From contig CANMNM010000014.1 of assembly GCA_947499275.1 (NCBI GenBank), forward strand, positions 1 through 14,613: a stretch of 14,613 nt of DNA. The letters are read 5' to 3'. The DNA comes from Actinomycetota bacterium (GTDB lineage: Bacteria > Actinomycetota > Actinomycetes > S36-B12). Positions within the stretch are counted from its first letter, which is position 1; every line of letters starts with the position of its first letter. Made by a program: the position numbers and the translations under genes. Of this stretch, positions 14,013-14,613 are shown piece after piece. The notes beneath the pieces are model-generated. The model was not told the origin of the DNA. It searched no databases and was given only the letters and a program-made list of their open reading frames with translations.

Positions 14013-14613
14013 CTAGTGCGAGTGACCGTGGTGTCCATGTCCGTGGCCTTGACCCGCATCTGGCTCTGCAGCTGCTGGCTTTTCAACAACAAGAACTTCA
14101 GTTGTGAGCAGCATCGCTGCAATTGACGCGGCATTTTGCAACGCTGAGCGGGTTACTTTCACCGGGTCAATAACACCTTGGGCGATGAGATCACCGTATT
14201 CACCGGTTGCAGCATTGAGACCGTGGCCGGCTGGCAATCCAGCAACCTTGGCAACAACAACGTAACCGTGCTCCCCTGCGTTTTCAGCAATCCAGCGAAG
14301 TGGCTCAGATGTTGATTTACGAATAATTGCAACACCGGTTGCCTCGTCGCCAGTCTTTCCTAGATTGGAATCAAGGACCTTTGCAGCCTGAACGAGCGCG
14401 GTTCCACCACCGGAAACAATTCCCTCTTCGATCGCTGCGCGGGTTGCCGATACAGCATCTTCAATTCGGTGCTTCTTTTCCTTGAGCTCAACTTCGGTGT
14501 GGCCGCCGACTTTGATGACAACAACACCGCCAACGATCTTGGCAAGACGTTCCTGCAACTTCTCGCGATCCCAATCCGAATCTGAGCGCTCAATTTCGCT
14601 CTTAATCTGTGCA
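14013..14613 (-). CDS. groEL1: Chaperonin GroEL1, C-terminal part (5' end outside window)
   Basis: The last ~200 residues of a 60-kDa chaperonin are visible; the frame stays open to the window edge, so the gene begins beyond 14613. The TTG near 14558 is an internal Leu codon. Family blocks seen are SDSDWDREKLQERLAKIVGGVVVIKVGG, KKHRIEDAVSATRAAIEEGIVSGGGTAL, GLNAATGEYGDLIAQGVIDPVKV and SALQNAASIAAMLLTTEVLVVEKP, covering the intermediate and C-terminal equatorial domains. The tail ends in GHGHGHHGHSH with six histidines instead of the GGM repeats of housekeeping GroEL. This marks the actinobacterial GroEL1 paralogue, which in mycobacteria has specialised roles. A second, GGM-tailed groEL would be expected elsewhere. 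Confidence 0.97.
   Translation of the reverse strand, partial: AQIKSEIERSDSDWDREKLQERLAKIVGGVVVIKVGGHTEVELKEKKHRIEDAVSATRAAIEEGIVSGGGTALVQAAKVLDSNLGKTGDEATGVAIIRKSTSEPLRWIAENAGEHGYVVVAKVAGLPAGHGLNAATGEYGDLIAQGVIDPVKVTRSALQNAASIAAMLLTTEVLVVEKPAAAEPDAGQGHGHGHHGHSH

Noticed and set aside
14013..14558. A short separate gene starting at the TTG near 14558
   Set aside because: The GroEL frame continues without stop to the window edge with the conserved SDSDWDREK block, so the gene is only cut by the window.

Overview
The window comes from an actinobacterium (Actinomycetota). It carries a WhiB-family iron-sulfur regulator of the WhiD/WhiB3 type, a GroEL with a His-rich tail (GroEL1 type) and a GuaB-GuaB3 tandem. 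The gene neighbourhood groEL1 / whiB3-like / regulator / guaB / guaB3 / ... / guaA matches the arrangement known from Mycobacterium and Streptomyces. Base composition is close to 50 % GC in most genes, low for the phylum. With short intergenic gaps this suggests a compact, possibly aquatic lineage, but that placement is inference.

Layout. 1-813 (+): 3' part of a malic enzyme. 810-3098 (-): the UvrD/PcrA helicase, which meets the malic enzyme tail to tail so that both stop codons share one CTAG. 3146-5152 (-): a secreted three-part protein with an LAS-type zinc peptidase domain and three beta-rich repeats. 5254-5961 (+): a PIG-L/LmbE zinc deacetylase with higher GC than its surroundings. 5975-13395 (-): a seven-gene same-strand run, in transcription order a MerR-type regulator with a B12-binding-like domain, guaB, guaB3, a succinate-semialdehyde dehydrogenase-like gene, a CD225/dispanin-like membrane peptide, guaA and a four-helix membrane protein. 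13532-13885 (+): whiB3/whiD-like gene, divergent from the MerR gene. 13921-13962: a perfect 20-bp hairpin, a bidirectional terminator. 14013-14613 (-): 3' part of groEL1.

How the genes work together. guaB (IMP to XMP) and guaA (XMP to GMP) are the two steps of GMP synthesis and lie in one cluster behind a regulator that looks built to bind cobalamin. The 136-bp region between that regulator and the WhiB gene contains a perfect TGTGA-N6-TCACA palindrome, the consensus site of CRP/GlxR-type cAMP regulators.

The most distinctive pattern found is at the gene starts. Four genes lacking a Shine-Dalgarno sequence (pcrA, the CD225-like gene, guaA and the four-helix protein) have a TAnnnT hexamer exactly six bases before the start codon, and the merR gene has CATAAT at the same spacing. 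This is the geometry of a -10 promoter element driving a leaderless mRNA. Genes with a strong Shine-Dalgarno (guaB, whiB, PIG-L) or a two-base coupled start (guaB3, the dehydrogenase) lack it. The guanine cluster may therefore have internal leaderless promoters. No mobile element, CRISPR array, tRNA or rRNA was seen, and no gene-free stretch exceeds about 140 bases.
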